This document shows, piece after piece, positions 8,506 to 16,933 of a stretch of 64,000 bases of DNA. The DNA comes from Acinetobacter sp. WCHA55 (lineage in GTDB: Bacteria > Pseudomonadota > Gammaproteobacteria > Pseudomonadales > Moraxellaceae): the NCBI RefSeq assembly GCF_002165305.2, contig NZ_CP032286.1, positions 744,001-808,000 of the forward strand, in the 5' to 3' direction. Both the position numbers and the translations under genes were made by a program. The notes beneath the pieces were generated by a model. That model was not told the DNA's origin and did not search any database. It saw only the letters and a program-made list of their open reading frames with translations. Numbering within the stretch: position 1 is the stretch's first letter; every line of letters starts with the position of its first letter.

Positions 8506-9789
8506 TTACCAGCTCAACGCACCGCCAGTCTGATAATCTGTCACACGCGTTTCGAAGAAGTTCTTCTCTTTACGCAAGTCCATCATTTCAGACATCCACT
8601 GGAACGGGTTGTTCACACCAGCAAACTGCTCAGGCAAGCCCAACTGTGCTAAACGACGGTTACAGATGAATTTTAAGTATTCTTCCATCATCGCAGCATT
8701 CATACCCAACACACCGCGTGGCATAGTGTCACGTGCATATTCGATTTCAAGCATCGTACCTTCAAGAATCATCTGGACGATTTCTTCTTGGAACTCAGCA
8801 GTCCACAAGCTTGGGTTTTCGATCTTAATTTGGTTAATCATGTCGATACCAAAGTTCAAGTGCATAGACTCATCGCGTAAGATGTATTGGAATTGCTCAG
8901 CAACACCATTCATTTTGTTACGACGGCCCATCGACAAGATTTGGCTGAAACCACAGTAGAAGAAGATACCTTCAAGAACACAGTAGAACGCGATTAAGTT
9001 GCGAAGCAAAATTTGGTCGTTTTCAGGCGTACCAGTTTTGAATGAAGGATCACTCAAAGACTGTGTATATTTTAAGCCCCAAGCTGCTTTACGCGCGACT
9101 GATGGTACTTCACGGTACATGTTGAAGACTTCACCTTCATCCATACCTAAAGATTCGATACAGTATTGGTAAGCATGTGTATGAATCGCTTCTTCAAAAG
9201 CTTGACGCAAAATGTACTGACGGCATTCAGGGTTGGTGATGTGACGGTAAATTGCCAATACCAAGTTATTTGCAACCAATGAGTCTGCTGTAGAGAAGAA
9301 ACCAAGAGAGCGCATAACAATGGTACGTTCGTCTTCAGTTAAGCCATTTTCAGACTTCCAAAGCGCGATGTCATGGTTCATGTTTACTTCTTGTGGCATC
9401 CAGTGGTTTGCACAACCGTCTAGATATTTTTGCCAAGCCCATTCGTATTTGAACGGTACAAGTTGGTTTAAGTCCGCACGACAGTTAATCATGGCTTTGT
9501 CATCAACTTGTACACGCTGAGCGCCCATCTCAAGTTCTTCAAGACCAGGTGCAACGTCCAAAGTTTCTAGGGAAGCAGATGCTCTTGCCAACGGATCGGC
9601 TGGATCTGTTGCTCGCACTGAACGGGTTCCAGCGGATTGTGGAGCTGCCACATTCTTCTGTGGTTGCTCTGCAGTAGATACCATCTGCGGATCAGCCGCT
9701 TTTTGCGGTTCGACGGGCGCAGACTTGTGTTCAGGTGCAGCCGGTTTTTGCGAATCATCTTCGAAATCGTCCCAACTTAGGATTGACAT
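8506..9789 (-). CDS. nrdB: Ribonucleoside-diphosphate reductase, beta subunit (class Ia)
   Basis: This is the radical-generating R2 subunit, which supplies the tyrosyl radical to NrdA for making deoxyribonucleotides aerobically. Diiron-ligand helices are visible in the conserved segments [17 protein letters not shown] and [14 protein letters not shown], and the C-terminus YQTGGALSW is the tail that docks on NrdA. At 427 residues it is longer than the roughly 376 of E. coli. The extra length is an N-terminal low-complexity stretch of about 55 residues rich in P, A, Q and E, after [12 protein letters not shown]. The gene lies downstream of nrdA on the same strand, separated by a small ORF and about 140 bp holding a leader hairpin. 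Confidence 0.96.
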   Translation of the reverse strand: MSILSWDDFEDDSQKPAAPEHKSAPVEPQKAADPQMVSTAEQPQKNVAAPQSAGTRSVRATDPADPLARASASLETLDVAPGLEELEMGAQRVQVDDKAMINCRADLNQLVPFKYEWAWQKYLDGCANHWMPQEVNMNHDIALWKSENGLTEDERTIVMRSLGFFSTADSLVANNLVLAIYRHITNPECRQYILRQAFEEAIHTHAYQYCIESLGMDEGEVFNMYREVPSVARKAAWGLKYTQSLSDPSFKTGTPENDQILLRNLIAFYCVLEGIFFYCGFSQILSMGRRNKMNGVAEQFQYILRDESMHLNFGIDMINQIKIENPSLWTAEFQEEIVQMILEGTMLEIEYARDTMPRGVLGMNAAMMEEYLKFICNRRLAQLGLPEQFAGVNNPFQWMSEMMDLRKEKNFFETRVTDYQTGGALSW

Positions 9790-9824
9790 ATCAATTCTCT
9801 CTACGTTGCTTTATATCTTTTATT

Positions 9825-9848
9825 GACATCCAGCAAAGCTGAGATGTC
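9825..9848 (-). other. Hairpin in the nrdB leader
   Basis: GACATC and CAGC arms pair with GCTG and GATGTC around an AAA (TTT on the minus strand) loop with one bulged base, about 40-60 nt before the nrdB ATG. No T run follows, so it is unlikely to be a terminator. It could affect mRNA stability or translation; that is inferred. Confidence 0.4.
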
Positions 9849-9926
9849 CTACTATACGCTTAATTTGTGAAAGCAAAATTAAGTTTTGCCAATCGTTACT
9901 CTAAAATGATGTCTAGAGCATGATTC

Positions 9927-10064
9927 TCATGACTTATTTTGCTTTCGCTTTTTAGCTTGATTGACTTTCACCCAAAAATAGGCGATTGGCATATAAAACA
10001 AAACCACAAAGGAAATCACCAAGGTCGCAAGACCTAACATATAGTTATGTGTCATATGGAGCAT
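9927..10064 (-). CDS. Small membrane protein between nrdA and nrdB (45 residues)
   Basis: An ATG at 10064 is preceded by AGGA at good distance (TAGGAACCCACC then ATG) and opens a 45-codon frame ending in TGA at 9927. The product has a single hydrophobic stretch (YMLGLATLVISFVVLFYMPI) followed by a strongly basic tail (VKVNQAKKRKQNKS), the layout of a one-pass inner-membrane protein with a cytoplasmic basic C-terminus. It lies on the same strand as nrdA and nrdB, in the 400-bp gap between them. Family not recognised. Coding status rests on the ribosome-binding site and the membrane-protein-like composition. Confidence 0.6.
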   Translation of the reverse strand: MLHMTHNYMLGLATLVISFVVLFYMPIAYFWVKVNQAKKRKQNKS

Positions 10065-10104
10065 GGTGGGTTCCTAGGTCGTCTTTAATTTTTTAATCTC
10101 CCTA

Positions 10105-10186
10105 AGTCCCTCTTTATGAAAGAGGGACTGTCACACCTCAATAAGTTTGGTGTAATTCCCCTCCTTTTAGGAGGGGTTAGGGGAGG
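10105..10186. repeat. REP-like palindromic repeat after nrdA
   Basis: Two hairpins: AGTCCCTCT-TTATGAA-AGAGGGACT (10105-10129) and CCCCTCC-TTTTA-GGAGGGG (10158-10176), the second followed by TTAGGGGAGG. The CTCC/GGAG palindrome next to a GGTTAGGG-type tail resembles the repeat at 36911-37022, so both may belong to one dispersed family. It may also act as transcript-end structure for nrdA. Confidence 0.55.
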
Positions 10187-10189
10187 TTA

Positions 10190-13021
10190 TTACTGACAAG
10201 CCTCACAGTCTGGATTGTCAATTGAACATGCCATTGGCACTGGAGCTGCTTGACCGAAGCCTTCATCTTCAGCAACCACTTCTGGTTTAACTTCCTGTGC
10301 AACTGCTGCAACAGGCGCTGCCGTTACAGTTGCAGGTTTTACTGCATTCAAGGCACCCGTGTTAATGGTCGATTTTTCGGCAGATGTTGCACCTAAAGCA
10401 CGGAGGTAATACGTCGTTTTTAAACCACGCAACCAAGCCATTTTATAGGTCAAGTCCAGTTTCTTACCGTTTGCACCAGAGATGTAAAGGTTTAATGATT
10501 GTGCTTGGTCAATCCATTTTTGACGACGTGATGCAGCATCCACAATCCAGCGTGGCTCAACTTCAAACGCAGTCGCGAAGATGGCTTTAAGCTCTTCAGG
10601 AATACGAGAAATCTTCTGAACTGAACCTTCAAAGTGTTTCAGATCATTTACCATCACAGAGTCCCACAGACCACGGTCTTTCAACGCACGTACTAAGTAC
10701 GGGTTGATCACAGTGAACTCACCTGACAGGTTCGATTTTACATATAAGTTTTGGAATGTAGGCTCAATCGACTGAGACACACCACAAATGTTTGAAATGG
10801 TCGCGGTCGGTGCAATTGCCATCACGTTCGAGTTACGCATACCGTCTTTTTGAACTTTGGCACGTAAAGTGTCCCAGTCCAAACGTTGAGTGCGGTCAAC
10901 TTCAAACATACGCTCAGGACGTGATTTTGCAACAAGGTCAAGTGAGTCAATTGGTAGAATCCCTTGATCCCACAGTGAACCTTTAAATGTCTCGTAAGTG
11001 CCACGCTCAAGTGCGAGATCGCTTGATGTTTGGATCGCATAGTAGCTGATCACTTCCATCGACTCATCAGCGAAGTCTACTGCGGCATCAGAACCATAAG
11101 CCAGTTGCATTTCATACAGCGCATCTTGGAAGCCCATGATACCCATACCCACTGGGCGGTGTTTCAAGTTTGAGTTTTTCGCTTGAGGAACTGCATAGTA
11201 GTTAATGTCGATTACATTATCGAGCATACGAACCGCTGTTTTTACTGTACGTGAAAGCTTTTCACGGTCTAACACACCACCTTGAACGTGTTGTACAAGG
11301 TTGATCGAACCTAAGTTACATACCGCGATTTCATCTTTGCTTGTGTTTAATGTGATTTCTGTACACAAGTTAGAAGAGTGAACTACACCAACGTGTTGTT
11401 GTGGTGAACGTAAGTTACATACGTCTTTGAATGTGATCCACGGGTGACCAGTTTCAAACAACATCGACAGCATTTTGCGCCACAAATCTTTTGCACGGAT
11501 TTTCTTGTGCAACATGTTTGTTTCTTTTGCAATTGCTTCATAGTGTGCATAACGCTCAGCGAATTCTGCACCTGTTAAGTCGTGTAGGTCTGGTGTTTCA
11601 GACGGCGTGAACAGTGTCCATTCTGCATCTTCAAAAACACGTTGCATAAATAAATCAGGAACCCAGTTTGCTGTGTTCATGTCGTGGGTACGGCGACGGT
11701 CATCACCTGTGTTTTTACGTAGCTCTAGGAATTCTTCGATGTCCAAGTGCCAAGTTTCAAGGTATGCACACACAGCACCTTTACGCTTACCACCTTGGTT
11801 AACCGCGACAGCAGTATCGTTCGCCACTTTAAGGAATGGAACAACACCTTGTGACTTACCGTTTGTACCTTTGATATACGAGTTCAAAGCACGAACAGGT
11901 GTCCAGTCGTTACCTAAACCGCCTGCCCATTTAGACAACATTGCGTTATCACGCATCGCGCCATAAATGTCATACAGGTCATCATCAATGGTGGTTAAGT
12001 AACAGCTTGATAATTGCGGACGAAGCGTACCTGAGTTAAACAGGGTAGGCGTAGATGCCATGTAATCGAAGCTAGAGAGTAAGTTATAGAATTCGATTGC
12101 ACGTTCTTCACGGTTTGCTTCGTTGAGTGAAAGACCCATCGAAACGCGCATGAAGAATAATTGTGGTAATTCGAAACGTACGCCATCTGAGTGGATGAAG
12201 TAACGGTCAAATAATGTCTGTAAACCTAAGTACGTAAATTGGTTTGAGCGTTCTGGTTGAATCGCTGCGGCCAATTTCGCAAGGTCAAAGTTAAGAAGTT
12301 CTGGTGAAAGTAGGTCTAGCTCAATACCTTTCTTCAGGAATGTTTCTAAAGCATCGCCTTCAGATGTGTCTTCAGACAAGCCAAGGAAAGTTAAACCTGT
12401 TGCGACCAATTCATCACGAAGTAGGCGAGCTGTCACGTAGGTATAGTTTGGTTCTTGTTCGATACGCGTACGTGTTGCCATCATCATCGTGGTTGCGATA
12501 TCAGACGCTTTTACACCGTTGTAAAGGTTTTTGATTGTTTCATCGATGATCGCTTGAACATTGATGCCTTCTAAACCTTCAGCCGCTTTTGTTACAGTTG
12601 CTTCAAGCTTACGCATGTCAAGTGGTTGAAGCTGACCATTGGCGTCAGTAATTTGTAAGGTCGGATGATGGTTTTCACCTGCTTGTTTACGTGCATCAGC
12701 ACGTTGATCGCGGTAGATGACATACGCACGAGCAACTTTCTGTTCACCTGTACGCATTAGCGCAAGTTCAACTTGGTCTTGGATTTCTTCGATGTGAATT
12801 GTACCGCCAGAAGGTAGGCGGCGACTGAACGTATTTAATACCATCTCGGTAAGTTGAGAGATACGATCGTGGATGCGGCTTGAGTCAGCACTTTGTTGGC
12901 CTTCAACAGCCAAAAATGCCTTACCAATGGCAACAGAGATTTTTTCTGCGTCAAAGCTGGCAACATCTCCAGTGCGTTTAATCACCTGAATTTGACCAGG
13001 GGTTGAATTCGATACGCTCAT
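10190..13021 (-). CDS. nrdA: Ribonucleoside-diphosphate reductase, alpha subunit (class Ia)
   Basis: Catalytic R1 subunit that reduces ribonucleoside diphosphates. It begins with an ATP-cone domain (QVIKRTGDVASFDAEKISVA, then repeated cone-like segments up to about residue 200), the allosteric site for dATP/ATP. The barrel follows, with active-site motifs LSSCYLTTIDDDL, NLCTEITLNTSKDEIAVCNL and MAIAPTATISNICGVSQSIEP, and the C-terminal redox cysteines are in SIDNPDCEACQ. I choose the ATG at 13021 (943 residues) because GGAG lies about 10 nt upstream; an ATG 8 codons earlier has no ribosome-binding site. The second half of a cone duplication makes it longer than the E. coli protein (761). Candidate NrdR boxes lie upstream. 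Confidence 0.96.
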   Translation of the reverse strand: MSVSNSTPGQIQVIKRTGDVASFDAEKISVAIGKAFLAVEGQQSADSSRIHDRISQLTEMVLNTFSRRLPSGGTIHIEEIQDQVELALMRTGEQKVARAYVIYRDQRADARKQAGENHHPTLQITDANGQLQPLDMRKLEATVTKAAEGLEGINVQAIIDETIKNLYNGVKASDIATTMMMATRTRIEQEPNYTYVTARLLRDELVATGLTFLGLSEDTSEGDALETFLKKGIELDLLSPELLNFDLAKLAAAIQPERSNQFTYLGLQTLFDRYFIHSDGVRFELPQLFFMRVSMGLSLNEANREERAIEFYNLLSSFDYMASTPTLFNSGTLRPQLSSCYLTTIDDDLYDIYGAMRDNAMLSKWAGGLGNDWTPVRALNSYIKGTNGKSQGVVPFLKVANDTAVAVNQGGKRKGAVCAYLETWHLDIEEFLELRKNTGDDRRRTHDMNTANWVPDLFMQRVFEDAEWTLFTPSETPDLHDLTGAEFAERYAHYEAIAKETNMLHKKIRAKDLWRKMLSMLFETGHPWITFKDVCNLRSPQQHVGVVHSSNLCTEITLNTSKDEIAVCNLGSINLVQHVQGGVLDREKLSRTVKTAVRMLDNVIDINYYAVPQAKNSNLKHRPVGMGIMGFQDALYEMQLAYGSDAAVDFADESMEVISYYAIQTSSDLALERGTYETFKGSLWDQGILPIDSLDLVAKSRPERMFEVDRTQRLDWDTLRAKVQKDGMRNSNVMAIAPTATISNICGVSQSIEPTFQNLYVKSNLSGEFTVINPYLVRALKDRGLWDSVMVNDLKHFEGSVQKISRIPEELKAIFATAFEVEPRWIVDAASRRQKWIDQAQSLNLYISGANGKKLDLTYKMAWLRGLKTTYYLRALGATSAEKSTINTGALNAVKPATVTAAPVAAVAQEVKPEVVAEDEGFGQAAPVPMACSIDNPDCEACQ

Positions 13022-13109
13022 GCTAGCATAGCTCCATTTTGTCATCTATTTTTATGTCTATGGACCGTTTGAACTGGGCAATTTTTATGCCACAGTGTTT
13101 GAGGTTTAA

Positions 13110-13157
13110 ACACAAGACCTAGTGGTTTAAAAATTAATTGAACACAAGATACGGGAA
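13110..13157. promoter_or_regulatory. Candidate pair of NrdR boxes upstream of nrdA
   Basis: ACACAAGACCTAGTGG (13110-13125) matches the NrdR box ACACWATATATWGTGT at 12 of 16 positions. A weaker copy, ACACAAGATACGGGAA, starts at 13142, exactly 32 bp further. NrdR boxes normally come in pairs about three helical turns apart, so the spacing supports the call more than the second box's sequence does. NrdR represses ribonucleotide reductase genes in most bacteria. Confidence 0.45.
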
Positions 13158-13316
13158 AATTCAGGGTAGATCAATATTGACATTTTATTAAATATTTTGA
13201 TTGATCTGGTCTCGAAAAGATCTTAAAAAGATCCCTTTTTTATGATTCTTGTATTAAGCCTTATTAGACAAGGCGATAGCATAACAAAGCTCGGTTTAAG
13301 TGCTTATAGATAACAT

Positions 13317-13325
13317 TGTGGATAA
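13317..13325 (-). promoter_or_regulatory. Perfect DnaA-box match
   Basis: TGTGGATAA, the complement of the strict DnaA box TTATCCACA, lies about 300 bp upstream of nrdA in the intergenic region shared with bfmR. DnaA is known to act on nrdAB in E. coli. A single 9-mer can occur by chance. Confidence 0.35.
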
Positions 13326-13394
13326 GTTCAAAACAGACAAATGAGAGAGTTATAAACTGTTCAAACAGTGACTTGGTATGAAAAATCGCCATTT

Positions 13395-13417
13395 TGTAAA
13401 GAAACGTTTCTTTTACA
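13395..13417. promoter_or_regulatory. TGTAAA-type inverted repeat, distal to bfmR
   Basis: A TGTAAA-GAAAC arm meets GTTTC-TTTTACA, a near-perfect dyad with one extra T. It has the same TGTAAA half-site as the 13520-13534 palindrome, and lies about 200 bp before the bfmR start. Possibly a second regulator-binding site. Confidence 0.4.
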
Positions 13418-13519
13418 TTGGTTGGATATACAGCAAACCTCAGAAAGTGCTCATTTGGAGGCTAAAAAAATGTATAACAAAATGCTACTTTGATGTATCA
13501 GTTTGGTGAACGAGATCTT

Positions 13520-13534
13520 GTTTACAATGTAAAC
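13520..13534. promoter_or_regulatory. Perfect 15-bp palindrome upstream of bfmR
   Basis: GTTTACA-A-TGTAAAC, about 80 bp upstream of the bfmR start. Such sites suit an OmpR-family dimer, and BfmR is known to regulate its own operon, so autoregulation is plausible. The ligand is inferred. Confidence 0.5.
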
Positions 13535-13616
13535 GTGTGTATATTGCAAAATATATCAGAGCGTATCCCTTGGATTTTAAAGGATACGTTAAGTCGTCAA
13601 AATAAAGGGGCACTCC

Positions 13617-14333
13617 ATGAGCCAAGAAGAAAAGTTACCAAAAATTTTAATCGTAGAAGACGATGAGCGCCTAGCTCGCTTAACTCAAGAGTACCTGATT
13701 CGTAATGGTCTTGAGGTTGGGGTAGAACCCGATGGTAACCGTGCCATTCGCCGTATTATTGCAGAACAACCCGATATGGTGGTGTTGGATGTGATGCTTC
13801 CAGGTGCAGATGGTTTAACCATTTGCCGTGAAGTTCGTCCACATTATCATCAACCGATTTTGATGTTGACTGCACGTACCGAAGATATGGATCAAGTGCT
13901 TGGTCTAGAAATGGGTGCAGATGATTATGTGGCAAAACCAGTTCAGCCACGTGTATTACTTGCACGTATTCGTGCCTTATTACGTCGTACTGACAAAGCG
14001 CCTGAGGATGAAGTTGCGCAACGTATCGAATTTGATGATTTGGTGATTGATAACGGTGGTCGCTCAGTGACTTTAAATGGTGAGTTAGTTGACTTTACCA
14101 GCGCTGAATATGACTTGCTGTGGTTATTGGCTTCAAATGCAGGTCGTATTTTATCACGTGAAGACATTTTTGAACGTTTACGCGGTATTGAATATGACGG
14201 TCAAGACCGTTCAATTGACGTGCGTATTTCACGTATTCGTCCAAAAATTGGTGATGACCCTGAAAATCCAAAACGTATTAAAACGGTACGTAGTAAAGGC
14301 TACTTATTTGTAAAAGAAACCAATGGTCTTTAA
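13617..14333 (+). CDS. bfmR: Response regulator BfmR (OmpR family)
   Basis: This 238-residue protein has an N-terminal receiver domain (KILIVEDDERLARL; phosphoacceptor D58 in VVLDVMLPGADG; conserved K in DDYVAKPVQP) and a C-terminal winged-helix DNA-binding domain (LVDFTSAEYDLLWLLASNAG to IKTVRSKGYLFVKE). Its sequence matches, as I recall it, Acinetobacter BfmR, the regulator of biofilm formation, pilus assembly, envelope stress and capsule. A GGGG ribosome-binding site precedes the ATG. bfmS follows 36 bp later. Two TGTAAA palindromes lie upstream and may mediate autoregulation. Confidence 0.95.
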   Translation: MSQEEKLPKILIVEDDERLARLTQEYLIRNGLEVGVEPDGNRAIRRIIAEQPDMVVLDVMLPGADGLTICREVRPHYHQPILMLTARTEDMDQVLGLEMGADDYVAKPVQPRVLLARIRALLRRTDKAPEDEVAQRIEFDDLVIDNGGRSVTLNGELVDFTSAEYDLLWLLASNAGRILSREDIFERLRGIEYDGQDRSIDVRISRIRPKIGDDPENPKRIKTVRSKGYLFVKETNGL

Positions 14334-14369
14334 GCCGTTTATTTGATTCGTTAAAACGGGACATTTTTA

Positions 14370-16034
14370 GTGTTCAAACACAGTATATTCTTGCGTATCT
14401 ATGCTGGGCTGGTAGTGTTAGTCGCTATTGTTGCCCTCATGGGGTATTTGCTTGTACAAATTATTAACTATCAGCGAGTGCAAGAATATCGCGAGTCTTT
14501 AACGGACGGGATTTCCTTTATTATTAGTGAAGGTGTATCCCGTCAGACCAATGCGCAGCAAAAAGCAGATTGGATTTCAGATGCTTCAGATTTGCTGGAA
14601 CTGCCGATTAATATGATCCCTGCCGATAAGGTGGATTTGAGTCGTGCGGAGTTAAAGCGGATCAGTGAGCGTAAAGCGGCTGTGCGTTATGATGCGCAAA
14701 CGCAAGTGGCGTACCTGATCATTGGTCTAAAAGATGATCCGAATCATTTACTGTATATTAAAGTAGATAAAATTGGTGAGTTGCAAATGAAAGCACTCCC
14801 GATTTTTATCCTAGATTATTTGGTGTATTACCCAGGTCAAGAAGAAGAGTACTTAGAAAAAGTACAGAAACATTTCTCTTATCCTGTGCAGATTGAAGAA
14901 GTACAAAATCTGGCTTTAGAGTCGGAGCAGATTGGGCGCTTACGTTTAGATCATAGCGTGATCTTATATCGTGATAGTGCCTCTGTACGTGGCACCACCA
15001 TTTCTATTGTGTCTCCACCTTTACCAAGTTCACCGAGCAAGGTTTTGGTATTGGGGCCTGTACCTATTTTTAACTGGATGCCGTTTCAGCTTGCAGCAGG
15101 GATTACCTTGTTGAGCCTGTTTGTGCTGAGTTTGGGGGTGTATGGCTTACTTGTACCGATGCAGCGTAAACTGCGTGAGGTTAATTACGGTTTAAACCGT
15201 ATGAAAGCGGGTGACATGACCCTACGCTTGCCTGTCGATGGCACAGATGAAATGGCCAGTCTAGCCAATAGCTATAACAGTATGTCAGACCATATTCAGC
15301 GTCTCATTGAGGCGCAGCGCGAACTGATGCGTGCGGTATCACATGAGCTTCGTACACCTGTTGCTCGGATTCGTTTTGGTATGGAAATGTTGGCTGAAGA
15401 AGACGACTATGAATACCGTCTTCAGCAAGTCGATATGATTGATAAAGACATTGAAGCTTTAAATACCTTAATTGATGAAATCATGACCTACGCTAAGTTG
15501 GAGCAGGGTACACCATCACTGGATATTGAAAGCATTGTGTTGTTTGAAGTCTTAGATCAGGTGGTGGTTGAGACGGAAGCCTTAAAAACCCAGAAAGAAA
15601 TTCATTTAAATGCTCCTCCTTTAACCTTAACGGTTGAGGCTGAGCGTCGTTATTTACACCGTGTGGTACAGAACTTGGTTGGTAATGCGGTTCGTTATGG
15701 CGACCATCAGGTGTTGGTTAGTGGTGGTATTAATGAAAGCGGTATGGCCTATGTTTGTGTTGAAGATGATGGGCCGGGCATTCCAGAGGATGAGCGAGAG
15801 CGTGTTTTTGAAGCATTCGCACGTTTGGATGATAGCAGGACTCGAGCATCGGGTGGTTATGGTTTAGGTTTGTCGATTGTGAGCCGAATTGCCTATTGGT
15901 TTGGTGGTAGCGTTAAAGTCGATCAAAGCCCTAGTCTCGGTGGTGCACGTTTTACTATGACATGGCCGGCGCATCGCTTTAGTAAGTCTAAAAAGAAGTA
16001 CAGTGTCAAAGATAGTGCAGACTCAAAAAACTAA
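14370..16034 (+). CDS. bfmS: Sensor histidine kinase BfmS
   Basis: Inner-membrane kinase partner of BfmR, 554 residues. A first membrane segment lies at about 9-33 (FLRIYAGLVVLVAIVALMGY), followed by a roughly 200-residue periplasmic sensor region and a second membrane segment at about 238-264. A HAMP linker follows, then the dimerisation box with the phosphorylated H325 (MRAVSHELRTPVARIRFG). The ATPase domain has an N box (HRVVQNLVGNAVRYGD), G1 (CVEDDGPGIPEDERERVFEA) and G2 (ASGGYGLGLSIVSRI). Length is close to the Acinetobacter baumannii protein. It ends just before a strong terminator. Confidence 0.94.
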   Translation: MFKHSIFLRIYAGLVVLVAIVALMGYLLVQIINYQRVQEYRESLTDGISFIISEGVSRQTNAQQKADWISDASDLLELPINMIPADKVDLSRAELKRISERKAAVRYDAQTQVAYLIIGLKDDPNHLLYIKVDKIGELQMKALPIFILDYLVYYPGQEEEYLEKVQKHFSYPVQIEEVQNLALESEQIGRLRLDHSVILYRDSASVRGTTISIVSPPLPSSPSKVLVLGPVPIFNWMPFQLAAGITLLSLFVLSLGVYGLLVPMQRKLREVNYGLNRMKAGDMTLRLPVDGTDEMASLANSYNSMSDHIQRLIEAQRELMRAVSHELRTPVARIRFGMEMLAEEDDYEYRLQQVDMIDKDIEALNTLIDEIMTYAKLEQGTPSLDIESIVLFEVLDQVVVETEALKTQKEIHLNAPPLTLTVEAERRYLHRVVQNLVGNAVRYGDHQVLVSGGINESGMAYVCVEDDGPGIPEDERERVFEAFARLDDSRTRASGGYGLGLSIVSRIAYWFGGSVKVDQSPSLGGARFTMTWPAHRFSKSKKKYSVKDSADSKN

Positions 16035-16040
16035 GCATTA

Positions 16041-16069
16041 AAAAAGCACCGAAATTCGGTGCTTTTTTT
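16041..16069. terminator. Rho-independent terminator of bfmRS (bidirectional)
   Basis: AAAAAGCACCGAA-TTCGGTGCTTTTT, a perfect stem with A and T runs on both sides. It can also stop the convergent gene at 16085-16441. Confidence 0.9.
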
Positions 16070-16084
16070 ATTTTTCATGCTGAC

Positions 16085-16441
16085 TTATTCTTGGATGCTG
16101 GCATCGGGAGAAATAATCTGCTTGCCTTGTTTTAGGCTTTCAAGCGCATCTGCATTAAAGTCAATCAATAATGAGTTGTTTTGCGTATCTATGCCATAAC
16201 GGCTAATGAGCTTTTGATCACCATTTATCGTTTCAATTTTATATTCATCCACAATATTCATAATGCCATCAAGGTTGGTGGTGGCTGAAGCTTTATCTTG
16301 GCGAAAAAGTTCATAAATGTCGCGTAAATCAAAGATGGCATTATTGGCATCGGGGTGTTTACGAACATAAGTTTCAACATGGCGAATAAGCAACTGGGCA
16401 AATAAAAAATAGTTAGGTTTGTGGGTGAATTCCAGACTCAT
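16085..16441 (-). CDS. Conserved-looking hypothetical protein, 118 residues
   Basis: Not recognised. The gene has a strong ribosome-binding site (AAGGAG, then CACCAC, then ATG) and normal codon use. The product is soluble, mildly acidic and without signal peptide or membrane segment. Hydrophobic and charged residues alternate in the first half (FAQLLIRHVETYVRKHPDAN, LRDIYELFRQDKASATTNLD), suggesting a small helical fold, and the second half (KIETINGDQKLISRYGIDTQ) looks beta-like. It converges on bfmS and shares its terminator. No functional inference is possible from context. Confidence 0.8.
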   Translation of the reverse strand: MSLEFTHKPNYFLFAQLLIRHVETYVRKHPDANNAIFDLRDIYELFRQDKASATTNLDGIMNIVDEYKIETINGDQKLISRYGIDTQNNSLLIDFNADALESLKQGKQIISPDASIQE

Positions 16442-16933
16442 GTGGTGCTCCTTATTCTTTGTTCTTGGTTGTCTATATCAATAGCATAAGAAAACGCCAT
16501 GTGCATTAACTGATTGGGGTGATTTGCAAAAAAATACAAAAAATATGAGTGACTTAATCTACTTTTGTATTTTTTAAAATCAGCACAATACAGTGGTTGC
16601 TGGGCTGTGTTTTTTAAACTGCTGATTGTGTGATTGTTATCGGAATGAGGCTGAAAAATGCTTTAAAGGCTTTGTTTAAATATTGAAATTTGGAAAAATA
16701 ATAGAATAGTAGTGTTTTATTAGATAAAACGATTGGTTTCGAAATAAAAGGGCTTCCATCGAAAAAATCTCAAAAAACGAAGATAAATCATCCTAAAGAC
16801 GAAGGTCTATAAGCTAGCAACTTACGTCAGCAATCGGGTACAATTGGCGGGATTAATTTTGTGTTTGGTGTATTTGAAGGCCAATACATGCATTCTTTGT
16901 TAATAAATTAGGCCTGCCAGGAGTTATCCCCGC
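16442..16933. other. Promoter-containing gap before the nuo operon
   Basis: About 490 bp without a gene. It must hold the promoter for the 16085-16441 gene (minus) and for nuoA (plus). A TACAAT -10-like hexamer is at 16839-16844 but its -35 is poor, so the nuo promoter is not firmly placed. Confidence 0.4.
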
